DNA from: DASPKM01 sp035628135
GTDB taxonomy: Bacteria > Bacteroidota > Bacteroidia > Chitinophagales > Chitinophagaceae
DNA: 64,000 nt
Assembly (NCBI GenBank): GCA_035628135.1
Contig: DASPKM010000009.1
Coordinates: 248,001 to 312,000 of the forward strand
Direction of reading: 5' to 3'
A model generated the notes under the pieces. The model was not told where the DNA came from. It searched no databases and saw nothing but the letters and a program-made list of their open reading frames with translations. Made by a program: the position numbers and the translations under genes. This document shows positions 1 to 9,121 of the stretch, piece after piece. The first letter of the stretch is position 1; every line of letters begins with the position of its first letter.

Positions 1-2935
1 CGTTCAGCTTTATTACCGCCCTTTCGTTGGTGTTGGTAGATAGGAAGCTGATGGTATTGCCATTACCATTGAAGGTAATGGTGTTTACGCCGGATGCGCC
101 GGGTATCGGCTGCATGATCAGTTGCTCGTTGTAAGGACCGCTTCCGCTCACTACATTAAAGATCACGGGTCCGCTTATTCCGCACTTCAACGCATCGTAA
201 GCGTCGTTGAAGCTTTGGAAATTGGTGCCACCCGTAGCCACAGCCTTGTTGATGGTATAAGTACCACCTGCAAAAGGCACGGCCACATTCACCAGCACAG
301 GAGTGGAGTGCGTTGTATTGCCACTGCACGTAACCGCTGCACGATAATACAGCGTAACCGTGGTAGTAATATCAAGCGAAGGCGTGGTAAGCACTGCGCT
401 TACCGGGGCCCAGGGACCTGCCAACGAACTAGAGGCCTCCCATTGGTACGTTTGTCCGATACCGATAGAATTGCCGGTAAGGTTAAGTGTAACAGCTGTA
501 CCGGGACATACAATGCCGCTCACGCTGGAAGTAGCCGTACCCGGTGTTGGTGGCACGGTACAGCTTCCCACCGTAAACTCGTATGCGCCAATGTCTGGCG
601 TGGTACTGCTCCTTGGTGCATTGAGTATGTCTGTTGTAATTCCAACAGGTGTTCCTTTGTCGTTCAACGCAGCCGCGGTAGGACGCAGGTTTCCTCCTGC
701 CAGGTCAAGGTATGCCGGGTCAAGAGATAGCGAGTTAGCATCCTTTGAAGTAGCGGCCTGCCATGCTGCAAGCGTGGCCTGGTCGCTGCCATTGTTGCCG
801 ATGAAACTGTTGGAGCCGCTGACGTAAAAATTATTATAATCAGAAGTATACGTTGTAGCGGGCGTGTTCATGAATATGGCATACTTGGTGCCGGTACCGC
901 CACGCGTTACTGTAATGAGGTTATTCCTGAATTGCAGGTTAGCCGCGGATGTAGTTTGATAAAATCCACGTGCCGTTTCGGTAGCTGTGCTGGAAGACTC
1001 ATCGAGCGAAATGGTATTGTGATAATACCAGGCATGGTCTGAGCTGGCATTGTATATCGCGTAAATGGTGCCGTTCCCTTTAATATTATAGATGACGTTG
1101 TTGCTGATAACATTTTCATTGCCGGAAGTAGCGTCTACCCCTGTCAGATAGATGCCATAAAAATCATCCACAGTGGTGGTCTCGCTGTCGAAAATGCTGT
1201 GTATCCTGTTCTTCGATATGTTGGCTTTGGTGCTGAGGCCTGTAAAATAAATTCCGTAGTTCGTAGTGCCTGCCGAGGTACGGTTGGGCCGCTGTATATT
1301 GTTCCCTTCAATTAAAGTATTGATGGTTCCTGTTACGTACACACCGTACAGGTACCAATTTTTAATAATGTTACCCGTGAGCTTGTTGTTTTGTATCGAG
1401 TTGGCTGCCGTAGTGCTTCCCACGAGTGTTACGCCATAATAACCACCGTTGATATTATTTTGGCTAAAGATGTTGCCGTCGCAGAACGTGTTGCCTGTCG
1501 TAGTGGCCGATGTGGCGCTGTTGCTCACCACGATACCCGCGTAGTTGGTAGAAGTAGTGGTGGTGCTGACATTGATGGTACATTTGCGGATGGTATTGGA
1601 ATCTGCATTGTTCAGCAGCTGCACACCAAAGCCATACTCGGTGGTGCCACCGCCGCCAAGCGCGGTAATCACCAGGCTGTCGATGGTAATATGGTCCGCT
1701 CCATCGAGCTTGATAATTCCCCTTTCATTTGTATTGGTGGATAAATAAGATAAAGTTGCTCCATTGCCATTGAAGGTAATGGTATTGGTAGACGAGGCAC
1801 CCGGAACAGCGGTCATGATCAGCTGTTCATTATATGGCCCGCTGCCTGCAGCCACATTAAATACCACTGGCCCTACGATGCCGCACCTGATATAACTGTA
1901 CGCATCGCTAAAGGTTTGGAAATTACCGCTGCCGGTAGGCAGTGCGCTATTAATGGTAAACGTGCCGGCAACGCCGGCGGGAGTAGTCACCAATACGCTT
2001 GCAGAATAATCAAAAGCGCCTCCATTGGCACAGGTGACTTTTACCCTGTAATATGTGGTGGCAGTTTGTGTTCTGCCAATGATGTTGCCGTTGGTTGCGC
2101 CAACGATATCGGTCCAGTTAGTGTTGTCGGGCGATGTCTGCCATTGGAAATTGATGCCTGTTGCTGCGGTGTTGCCGGTAACGCTTAGGTTAAAAGGAGC
2201 GCCCGAGCAAACCACTGCCGCGGAGCTGACCGCGGTACCGCCTGTGGGAGTTCCTGCGCAATTGGCTGCTGCAGTCCAACGGAAAGTGATATTAGGCCTG
2301 GTGGTGGCGGTTCCGTTCTCGGTAGTAGTAGTGGTGCCGCAAAGATTATCCAGGCCGTCTGCACGGTAAGTATGCGATCCGTTGAAAGATAACCCGGTTG
2401 TCCAGGGAATAATTGGATTGTTGGTCCATGTAGTGCCTGTATCGGATTGATGGCTGCCGTTACAGATCTCTACGATAATATTGTCAACGCCGTTCCAGAA
2501 ATAAGGTGCGGTGAAATTAAAAGTGTTGGCGCCCACTACCGGTTGATAGTTTACCGGCCCGAACACAGTGCTTGTTCCTGGTTCCCAGGTGGAAGGCGAC
2601 AAGGTTGCGACAATGGTGCCTCCTATCTTGATGGTGTATTCTTCTACTATTCCAACGGTGCCCAACGGCGAATTCACCGTAAACCTTATTCCGCTGATAT
2701 TGCCGGGACCCATGCCCGCGGCCATCAACTCCGAAGCCCGGTACAGGTATTGCGCCCTGCTGCCCTCGTAACGGTCCTGTATGGGGCAAGGATAACTGGT
2801 AGTGGTATTACCGGTTGTGCCGGTGCCGATACTTATATCGGTTTGTGATCTTGATTGCAGCGCAGAAAAACTCAGAAGAAGTAAAAACAATGCGGTTCTT
2901 CCCAGCAGGGAACGTTTTCTCAAAGCAGCCATCAT
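1..2935 (-). CDS. Large secreted beta-helix/Ig-like surface protein, N-terminal part (C-terminus beyond window)
   Basis: The minus-strand frame starting at the double ATG (2935 or 2932) stays open to the left edge, giving about 978 residues without a stop. It begins with a positively charged, Leu-rich signal peptide ending near the residues LQSRSQ, so the protein is exported. Next comes a region resembling a proprotein-convertase-like or jelly-roll module, then Ig-like/fibronectin-like segments with paired Cys, then a right-handed beta-helix rich in Asn and in N-T-I/N-N-I turns. A module of about 85 residues (from TINSALPTG to ERGIIKLD, near 1990-1720) recurs at the left edge (from TINKAVATGG, near 260-1), so the protein is built of repeated helix plus Ig-like units. 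This is the usual design of Bacteroidota adhesins or T9SS cargo. The sorting domain would lie outside the window, so secretion by T9SS is inference. All plus-strand ORFs here are shadows. Confidence 0.85.
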   Translation of the reverse strand, partial: MMAALRKRSLLGRTALFLLLLSFSALQSRSQTDISIGTGTTGNTTTSYPCPIQDRYEGSRAQYLYRASELMAAGMGPGNISGIRFTVNSPLGTVGIVEEYTIKIGGTIVATLSPSTWEPGTSTVFGPVNYQPVVGANTFNFTAPYFWNGVDNIIVEICNGSHQSDTGTTWTNNPIIPWTTGLSFNGSHTYRADGLDNLCGTTTTTENGTATTRPNITFRWTAAANCAGTPTGGTAVSSAAVVCSGAPFNLSVTGNTAATGINFQWQTSPDNTNWTDIVGATNGNIIGRTQTATTYYRVKVTCANGGAFDYSASVLVTTPAGVAGTFTINSALPTGSGNFQTFSDAYSYIRCGIVGPVVFNVAAGSGPYNEQLIMTAVPGASSTNTITFNGNGATLSYLSTNTNERGIIKLDGADHITIDSLVITALGGGGTTEYGFGVQLLNNADSNTIRKCTINVSTTTTSTNYAGIVVSNSATSATTTGNTFCDGNIFSQNNINGGYYGVTLVGSTTAANSIQNNKLTGNIIKNWYLYGVYVTGTINTLIEGNNIQRPNRTSAGTTNYGIYFTGLSTKANISKNRIHSIFDSETTTVDDFYGIYLTGVDATSGNENVISNNVIYNIKGNGTIYAIYNASSDHAWYYHNTISLDESSSTATETARGFYQTTSAANLQFRNNLITVTRGGTGTKYAIFMNTPATTYTSDYNNFYVSGSNSFIGNNGSDQATLAAWQAATSKDANSLSLDPAYLDLAGGNLRPTAAALNDKGTPVGITTDILNAPRSSTTPDIGAYEFTVGSCTVPPTPGTATSSVSGIVCPGTAVTLNLTGNSIGIGQTYQWEASSSLAGPWAPVSAVLTTPSLDITTTVTLYYRAAVTCSGNTTHSTPVLVNVAVPFAGGTYTINKAVATGGTNFQSFNDAYDALKCGISGPVIFNVVSGSGPYNEQLIMQPIPGASGVNTITFNGNGNTISFLSTNTNERAVIKLN

Positions 2936-3386
2936 GTTAGTTTAGTTGGTTATTTTAATAGCCTTTACCCTTGTTACAGCAAAGAACGGGTCGGAATATT
3001 GAACGATAAATAAACAGGCATCGCCATGAGGCAGACGCAGTTAGCTGGTTTTTTCAAAAAGGAGGATAGATTTTTGAGGCAGGGGGGAGAAACTCATCAA
3101 ATCTAAGTCAGATTGTTAAAATTTCAAAAAAATGGCGTTTGTCAATAACTTCTATTTTGTAGTGTAAGTGTTTACCCTTATAGCTCCTAAGCCTTGGTAA
3201 CCAAACGTTCATGCTTATATAACTGGCTATTACCCGATAATATAAACATTGCAGCAGATTTATTTTAATCTGATTTTAATGCCCGCTCTTATAAATCGCA
3301 TATAGGTTATCGGAGAGGTTTATGGGAATATGTATAAAACCTAACTTGCTGATAGTTACAACAGACTTCAGATAATTTCAGGAAAA
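2936..3386. other. Divergent intergenic region, 451 bp
   Basis: This AT-rich stretch separates the leftward surface-protein gene from the rightward DUF2652 gene, so it must hold both promoters. I see no convincing coding frame, RNA gene or hairpin. A partial match to the Bacteroidota -7 box (TATTTTG, near 3152) lacks a well-spaced -33 TTG, so I do not call a promoter. Confidence 0.5.
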
Positions 3387-4463
3387 ATGGAGAACAGGGG
3401 CCTGCTATTTATTCCCGATATCAGTGGGTTTACGCGGTTCGTTACCGAAACCGAGATCAATCACAGCCGGCTGATCATACAGGAATTGCTGGAGTTGCTC
3501 ATCAACGCGAATGAAATTAACCTCGAGGTCTCCGAAATAGAGGGCGATGCCATCCTGTTTTACAGATACGGCGAATCTCCCGACCTCCGGGAAGTATACC
3601 GCCAGGTTGAAAAAATGTTCTGCGAATTTCACAAGCACATAGGTTTTTACGAGATCAGCCGGTTTTGCCAATGCAAGGCCTGTTTGTCGGCCGTTAAGCT
3701 TACGCTGAAAATCATTACGCATTACGGGGAGTTTGCAGGTTATAATGTCAAGAACTTCAGTAAGCTTATCGGTAAAGATGTAATAGTAGCACATCAGTTG
3801 CTAAAAAATGACATCGGCCAACATGAGTACTGGCTTGTGACCGACGAGTTGCTGCAACACCACGAACCCGCCGGCCTGGCCAATTGGATGCAATGGAACA
3901 ACAGCGCGAAAAAAACCGAGACCGGCGAAATATCCTTTCATTATACACCGCTGACACCGCTGAAGCAATCCATTACGCCCGAGGTTCCTTTGCAACTGGA
4001 GCTTGCTGAAAAAGTAAAAATGATTTCATTATCCAGGGACTATCCCGTGCATATTATACGACTGTTCCATGCAACGGGCGATTTTAATTATCGTAGCCGC
4101 TGGCAGGAAGGCGTGCGGACCGTGGAAGAGATCAATCATTTTCTACCGCGCCTCGGAATGAAATGCAGGGTGGTAAAGGAGGGCGGGCAATCTGTCATCA
4201 CTCACAGCAGTTACTCTTTTACGCCCGAAAAAATCGTGTTCAGCGAAACAGATGAAAAGAAAAAACAGGCAACCTATTATACGCTGGAACGCATAAATGA
4301 TAAAACCACCAGGCTTACGCTTGATTATTACATCCAGAAAAATCTCATCGATGAAACCATGTTTGAATTGTTCCGAAAAAGATCAATCACCAACGAATTA
4401 AAAAAATCGATGGAAAATCTGGAACAAGTGGCGAAAGAGATCAATGTCTCTACCGAATATTGA
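3387..4463 (+). CDS. DUF2652 protein: class III cyclase-like domain fused to SRPBCC-like domain
   Basis: The 358-residue product opens with IPDISGFTRFV (residues 9-19) and IEGDAILFY (51-59), the signature of the DUF2652 family found in Bacteroidota. These two motifs resemble the metal-binding parts of class III nucleotidyl cyclases (F-x-D-I-x-G-F-T and x-G-D); Asp11 and Asp54 fall at the two metal-ligand positions. Residues about 210-350 look like a Bet v1/SRPBCC domain (RWQEGVRTVEEIN, then an acidic beta-rich part and a C-terminal helix). There is no signal peptide or membrane segment, so it is probably cytoplasmic. Catalysis has not been shown for this family as far as I know, and I cannot see the transition-state Asn-Arg pair. 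The stop codon abuts the stop of the convergent regulator gene with no spacer. Confidence 0.85.
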   Translation: MENRGLLFIPDISGFTRFVTETEINHSRLIIQELLELLINANEINLEVSEIEGDAILFYRYGESPDLREVYRQVEKMFCEFHKHIGFYEISRFCQCKACLSAVKLTLKIITHYGEFAGYNVKNFSKLIGKDVIVAHQLLKNDIGQHEYWLVTDELLQHHEPAGLANWMQWNNSAKKTETGEISFHYTPLTPLKQSITPEVPLQLELAEKVKMISLSRDYPVHIIRLFHATGDFNYRSRWQEGVRTVEEINHFLPRLGMKCRVVKEGGQSVITHSSYSFTPEKIVFSETDEKKKQATYYTLERINDKTTRLTLDYYIQKNLIDETMFELFRKRSITNELKKSMENLEQVAKEINVSTEY

Positions 4464-5123
4464 TTATATCGCGATTATACTCTTTTCTATTCCGTACTTA
4501 ATCAAACCCACCGTTGTTTTTGCGCCTGTTTTTTCCTTAAGCTGTTGCTTGATCTTGTCTACTGCGCTTACGCTTAAGAATACCTCGTCGGCGATTTCCT
4601 GCGTGGTTTTTTCCTGCCAGAGCAATTGTAGTATTTTTTTATGCTTTTCGTTGATGTAGTGGCCGTTGCGTGAAAACGGACCTTTGAGTGTATTGCTGGT
4701 ACGCCAGTAAAGTGCGTCTGTCAATATTTTATTCTTATACAGCGCGCCTTCGGACGCGCTGCGGATGGCGTCGATCAGTTCCGCCAGTTCAGCCTCTTTG
4801 GGAATACATCCATAAATACCGAAGTTCAGCAACTCACTTACAGTTTTCAGTTCCATGTGCATGGACAGCACGATCACTTTAACGTGTGGGTGTTTGTTAA
4901 ACAATAAATTGAGCGTTTCCTTGCCGCTAAGCCCTGGCATACAGAGATCCAGCAGCACCACGTCTACATCCTTGTGATAATAGAGTTTGTCAATCAGGTC
5001 GTTGTCATGGGTTGATTCGATAACTACTTCGAAATCATCTACCATGCACAGGAGGTTTTTCAAGGCTTTTCTGAACAGGTTGTGGCCGTCTACAATACCG
5101 ATTTTGATAATGTTCTTTTTCAT
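4464..5123 (-). CDS. NarL/LuxR-type response regulator, orphan
   Basis: The 219-residue product has an N-terminal receiver domain with phosphoacceptor Asp59 (LLDLCMPG), a switch Ser (VLSMHM) and a conserved Lys (IPKEAE). It ends in a LuxR-type helix-turn-helix (KILQLLWQEKTTQEIADEVF and following). It should bind DNA when phosphorylated. The acidic pair is altered: IVDGH instead of the usual IVDDH, so one Mg2+ ligand (residue 13) is Gly. No histidine kinase lies next to it. It is similar along its whole length to the regulator at 29291-29986, including the C-terminal TTVGLIKYGIEK versus STVGLLKYAINK, so the two are paralogues. It is convergent with the DUF2652 gene, stop codon against stop codon. 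Confidence 0.92.
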   Translation of the reverse strand: MKKNIIKIGIVDGHNLFRKALKNLLCMVDDFEVVIESTHDNDLIDKLYYHKDVDVVLLDLCMPGLSGKETLNLLFNKHPHVKVIVLSMHMELKTVSELLNFGIYGCIPKEAELAELIDAIRSASEGALYKNKILTDALYWRTSNTLKGPFSRNGHYINEKHKKILQLLWQEKTTQEIADEVFLSVSAVDKIKQQLKEKTGAKTTVGLIKYGIEKSIIAI

Positions 5124-5332
5124 TTAGAATAGGTTTAATGGTTCAAAGATCGCAATACCAAACAGTTAAGCCTTTCCAGGTGCCGGATAGCATATCCTGC
5201 CGCAATAAGCCACTAGTTATAATGATTGCTATAACCAATGACCCGGCTCATTAGCAAAAAGGATGCCCGGCAGCTACTGACTGCCACGCTACGCCTCGTT
5301 AAATTTTTAGTTGTGAAAACGGGCGGTTCCCC

Positions 5333-6214
5333 TTATCCTACGGCGCTTACCAGTTTATCTACCGACATGCATTCTAGTATGGCGCTGTCTGCCGCCGCAG
5401 TTACCGCATTAAAATTGCGGTTGGCAATAAATTCAGGCCTCGGGTTCGGCATGTCGGGCAAGGTATTCTTGATGCTGTTATACGTTACCAGGAAAGTATA
5501 GCGTTCCCAGGGCGACATGTTGTTGGAGGAGGCATGGAAAACATTTCCATGGAAGAACAATACGCTTCCCGCCTTGCCTTTTGCTGCAACGATCCCTTTA
5601 CGGCGCGCCCAATCGGCAATCGTTTTGCGCTTGAGTGTGTATTTCAGGTCTGCGGTTAGCGCAGACATGTACGTCGTGCTGTTCTGGTAATCGCTGAACC
5701 ATTCGCTGTTAGCGTCCGCATGGCCGGCAGGTTTATTTTCTTCTGAATCCACCACGCCTGCTTTGTGTGATCCAGGTATCAGTAGCATGGGACCATTGAA
5801 TTCATTTGCATCGTTCAGGAATATCATTGCGGTCAACACCTCCGGCTCCGGCATACCATCGTCCTGCTTCCAGAAAGTATAGTCCTGGTGCCATTCCCAC
5901 CAATCGCCGACCATGGCGTGCTTGCAATTGATCTTGGTTTGATGTATGTATACGTCCTCGCCTATCAATTGACGCGAAGGCGTAACGAGCCTGTTAAGGC
6001 GCGTTAATTTTTCAAATAATTCATTAGTGAAATCGGGCGCAAAAAAAGATCGCACTGCGCCGTTCTTCTCTAATATCTTGCGCGGGCTGTCTTCTTTGAT
6101 CACTGCTTTCATTTCATGCAGGATGATCCGCAGTTCGTCTTCGGTGAAAACATTTTCTATTAACAGGAATCCGTTCTCGCGGTAGTCGGTAAGCTGTTGA
6201 TGAGTTAATTGCAT
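5333..6214 (-). CDS. Phytanoyl-CoA dioxygenase (PhyH) family Fe(II)/2-oxoglutarate oxygenase
   Basis: The 293-residue product has the double-stranded beta-helix iron site: H109-x-D111 (WHQDYTFW), distal His227 (VFHASSNN) and Arg238 (ERYTF) for 2-oxoglutarate. The stretch around HQDYTFWKQDDGMPEP resembles ectoine hydroxylases, but no ectoine genes are near, so the substrate is unknown. There is no signal peptide, so it should be cytoplasmic. It lies downstream of and on the same strand as the GH78/GH88 genes, separated by 237 bp, and may belong to the same catabolic region. A second, divergent PhyH protein heads the GH106/GH28 operon at 42039-42872. Confidence 0.9.
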   Translation of the reverse strand: MQLTHQQLTDYRENGFLLIENVFTEDELRIILHEMKAVIKEDSPRKILEKNGAVRSFFAPDFTNELFEKLTRLNRLVTPSRQLIGEDVYIHQTKINCKHAMVGDWWEWHQDYTFWKQDDGMPEPEVLTAMIFLNDANEFNGPMLLIPGSHKAGVVDSEENKPAGHADANSEWFSDYQNSTTYMSALTADLKYTLKRKTIADWARRKGIVAAKGKAGSVLFFHGNVFHASSNNMSPWERYTFLVTYNSIKNTLPDMPNPRPEFIANRNFNAVTAAADSAILECMSVDKLVSAVG

Positions 6215-6451
6215 AGCACGGCTTTACAGGGTTATTTGTAATACATCAAAAAGATAGGAAATCAGATTGCGAGGCTTTAATCGGGATATGTATTCTAATA
6301 GACGAGTGATACAAAAGTACGTCCAGGAAATGGCAATGTCAAGTACACGAAGCGGTTAATTGCCAGCCCGTTTCGGGAAAAAGTCCCCCGGTTTCAGGCA
6401 TTAAAATGCAGGCTTTGAGCAAAGTTTAAAGAACGCGTGCCGCCAAAATTG
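6215..6451. other. Intergenic, 237 bp
   Basis: The space between the GH78 stop and the PhyH start on the minus strand. It is AT-rich and should contain the PhyH promoter or a read-through leader. No hairpin or ORF is convincing. Confidence 0.4.
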
Positions 6452-9121
6452 TCAATTAACTTCAAAAACATGCTTGCCAGCCTCCAGCCTGATTAGCTTT
6501 TTATGCTTCCCTTCAAGGCCCAGGGTAAGCGTTGCCGTAGTATTGGGGGGCAATTCCACGTGATAGCGCACCTTGCCTCCTTCGCGCTTCCAGTGAGAGA
6601 CGATGGTACCTTTCGGGCTGTTGTAGCTTGCTTCGAAGTAATTCAATCCACTTACGAAATGCGGCTCCAGCAAAATATGCTGGAATCCGGGTTTTGCGGG
6701 ATCGGGCCTAATGCCCGCCAGCGCCTTGTACATCCATGCTCCTATTTCACCGAACATGATGTGGTTCATGGACAGATCGTGCTTAGCGTCAATCCGCCAG
6801 TTTTCATACAGCGTGGTCGCGCCATTTACGATCCACCAGCCCCAGGAAGGAAAAGAATCTCGTGATGCAAGCATATAGGCCATATCGGCATAACCGTTAT
6901 CACTAAGCGCATTTAAAATGGATTTGGTCCCTAGCAATCCTACATCCAGCTGATGATTATTGGCGGCAATGGCTTTGGCGAGGTTGGCCGCAACGGTGCT
7001 TTCCATTTCTTCCGGCACAATGCCATAATGCAGCGCGAAGCTTAGTTCGGTTTGCAATCCTGAACCATATACGCCTTTGGTACGGTCAAGGTATTTTTTA
7101 TTGATGGCATCCTTTATTTTTTGAGCAAGGGCGCTGTATTTAGCATGGTCTTTCGGCTTATTGAATATCGCAGCCGCGTTTGCCAGGATGCTTACATCGT
7201 GATAATAAAAGATGGAAGAGGTAAATTCCACGGGCGACCGCGATTTAATGGGTACCCAGTCGCCCAATCCCCAGGTGGTAAGCCCTGAAGGATATAGTTC
7301 ATCGATGTGGTTTACATAACGTTCGATATTTCCATAGCAATCTTTCAGCAGCGTAGTGTCGCCATAAAACAGGTAGATGGTCCATGGTATGATGGCGATG
7401 GTGCTGGTCCAGTCAGGGCCATTGGCCCAATGATATCCCCATCCGCTGGTAGGTATAATGGCGGGCAGCACGCCATTAGGCTGTTGTTCGTCGCGGTGGT
7501 CGGCCAGCCATTTCTCATAAATGGTAATGCCATCGAAATTATACAGTCCCGTTTCGATGGCAATGTGCGCATCGCCCGTCCACCCGTTCTTTTCGCGTTG
7601 TGGGCAATCGGTCGGGTATCCGAAGAGGTTAGACAGGTAAGAATTGTTTGTTGCTTTCCAGATCTGGTCGATCAACGGGTTGGAAGATCGCACTGCCCCG
7701 GTAGCAGGAACGTCGCTGTGCATGAACCAGCCGAGCAGGTCCTGTGCTGTAAATTGAAGTGGAGCGCTGGCTGTGACCTCAACGTATTGGAATCCCTTGT
7801 AGTTGAAAACGGGTTTCAGGAATTCAATTGGATGGCCTGCAAGCGTAAAAACATCGGTTTGAAAAGGATGTATCGAATCCTTTGGCCTATAAAAGATATC
7901 GATGTTGGACATGTCAACCCGTCCATTGTCATACAACCGCTCTCCGTGTTTTATGCGCACAATAGTGCCCGCTTTTCCCTGCGTTTTCAATATGCTGATG
8001 CCGGCAATGTTCCTGCCCATATCGAACACCCACGTGGTATCGTTGATCTTATTTACGCTGCGGGCCTGCAGTTGTTCCGCGGCCCGTATAGGATGCATTG
8101 CTTGCGCCACAATATTTTGCGAAGGCGCTGCCCGTAGCTGCGCATGCTTCCATGCCGAATCGTTGAACGCAGGGTATTCCCAGTTTTGCGGCTCCAATGT
8201 TTTGTTTATATGATCGCCTACGTAAATATTATTGTACACAATGGAGCCCGTAGCTGTTTTCCAATCATTTCCTGAAGCGATGGTTTGCACGCTGCCGTCT
8301 TCATAAGTAATGCGCAGGTCCATGCAAAAAGCAGGGCGCGCTCTCCAGGGGGCCGTGTGAAAATTCCAGACCGCTATGGGCTGATGGTTGTACCAGCCAT
8401 TACCGAGTATAATGCCGATGGCATTGCGGTTGCTGGTGAGATATTGCGTTACATCATGCACAACATATAGTGTTCGCCTATCGTACCGCGTGTAAGCAGG
8501 ATCGAGTAGTTGGTTGCCGATCCGCGAACCATTGATGTACATTTCATATAATCCGGCCACGGCTATGTATACCCGCGCTGTCTTGATTTTTTTTGTTACA
8601 TCAAATGCTTTCCTGAAATAAGGAGCAGGCTTGAATTCGATGTCTGCTCCGTCCGAAATCCATGAGCCCTTCCAATTGTGCTGGCCCATCATACCGGTCT
8701 CGAAGCTGGCAATCGACAATGCAGTTTTAACCCGATTCCTATCCCAGATGTGTACGCCCCAATAATATTTTGTAAAGGGCTGTAAAGCGCGGCCGCCATA
8801 TTTTACGAGTGATTGCCCCGTGCGAACCATGCCGGAATTCCATTGAGCACCCCTGCCCTGCCGCAGTTCCAGCGAATCGGTGCTCACTAAAATTTGGTAA
8901 GCGCTCTGGCGTGCGCCGGCACGCTCGTCATGCAATATCCAGGTAAAACGGGGATTAGCGGCATCTATTCCAAGCGGATTTATCAAGTACTCACACCGAA
9001 GGTTATACGCTCTCGGGGGAGCGGCCAATGCGGTATACGCCACCGCAAGGCTGCACAGCATGACTGCTGCAAATTTATTCGCTGTCAATAAGATGGCGTT
9101 GCCAGCGTGAAATCGTTTCAT
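6452..9121 (-). CDS. Alpha-L-rhamnosidase, glycoside hydrolase family 78
   Basis: The 889-residue product removes terminal alpha-L-rhamnose from glycans or glycosides. A long N-terminal signal sequence with a hydrophobic core (AVMLCSLAVAYTALA) indicates export to the periplasm or beyond. The family layout is complete: an N-terminal fibronectin-like/Bac_rhamnosid_N part (NPRFTWIL, WDRNRVKT), jelly-roll domains, then an (alpha/alpha)6 barrel with the catalytic signature DCPQREKNGWTGDAH near residue 510, and a C-terminal beta domain (YNSPKGTIVSHW). Its start codon overlaps the stop of the upstream GH88 gene by one base (TAATG), so the two are translationally coupled. The GH88/GH78 pairing suggests a substrate with rhamnose next to glucuronic acid. 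Confidence 0.95.
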   Translation of the reverse strand: MKRFHAGNAILLTANKFAAVMLCSLAVAYTALAAPPRAYNLRCEYLINPLGIDAANPRFTWILHDERAGARQSAYQILVSTDSLELRQGRGAQWNSGMVRTGQSLVKYGGRALQPFTKYYWGVHIWDRNRVKTALSIASFETGMMGQHNWKGSWISDGADIEFKPAPYFRKAFDVTKKIKTARVYIAVAGLYEMYINGSRIGNQLLDPAYTRYDRRTLYVVHDVTQYLTSNRNAIGIILGNGWYNHQPIAVWNFHTAPWRARPAFCMDLRITYEDGSVQTIASGNDWKTATGSIVYNNIYVGDHINKTLEPQNWEYPAFNDSAWKHAQLRAAPSQNIVAQAMHPIRAAEQLQARSVNKINDTTWVFDMGRNIAGISILKTQGKAGTIVRIKHGERLYDNGRVDMSNIDIFYRPKDSIHPFQTDVFTLAGHPIEFLKPVFNYKGFQYVEVTASAPLQFTAQDLLGWFMHSDVPATGAVRSSNPLIDQIWKATNNSYLSNLFGYPTDCPQREKNGWTGDAHIAIETGLYNFDGITIYEKWLADHRDEQQPNGVLPAIIPTSGWGYHWANGPDWTSTIAIIPWTIYLFYGDTTLLKDCYGNIERYVNHIDELYPSGLTTWGLGDWVPIKSRSPVEFTSSIFYYHDVSILANAAAIFNKPKDHAKYSALAQKIKDAINKKYLDRTKGVYGSGLQTELSFALHYGIVPEEMESTVAANLAKAIAANNHQLDVGLLGTKSILNALSDNGYADMAYMLASRDSFPSWGWWIVNGATTLYENWRIDAKHDLSMNHIMFGEIGAWMYKALAGIRPDPAKPGFQHILLEPHFVSGLNYFEASYNSPKGTIVSHWKREGGKVRYHVELPPNTTATLTLGLEGKHKKLIRLEAGKHVFEVN

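Noticed and set aside
122..827. Plus-strand ORFs of 202 and 155 codons
   Set aside because: They are shadows of the open minus-strand frame of the surface protein, whose signal peptide and repeats are convincing.
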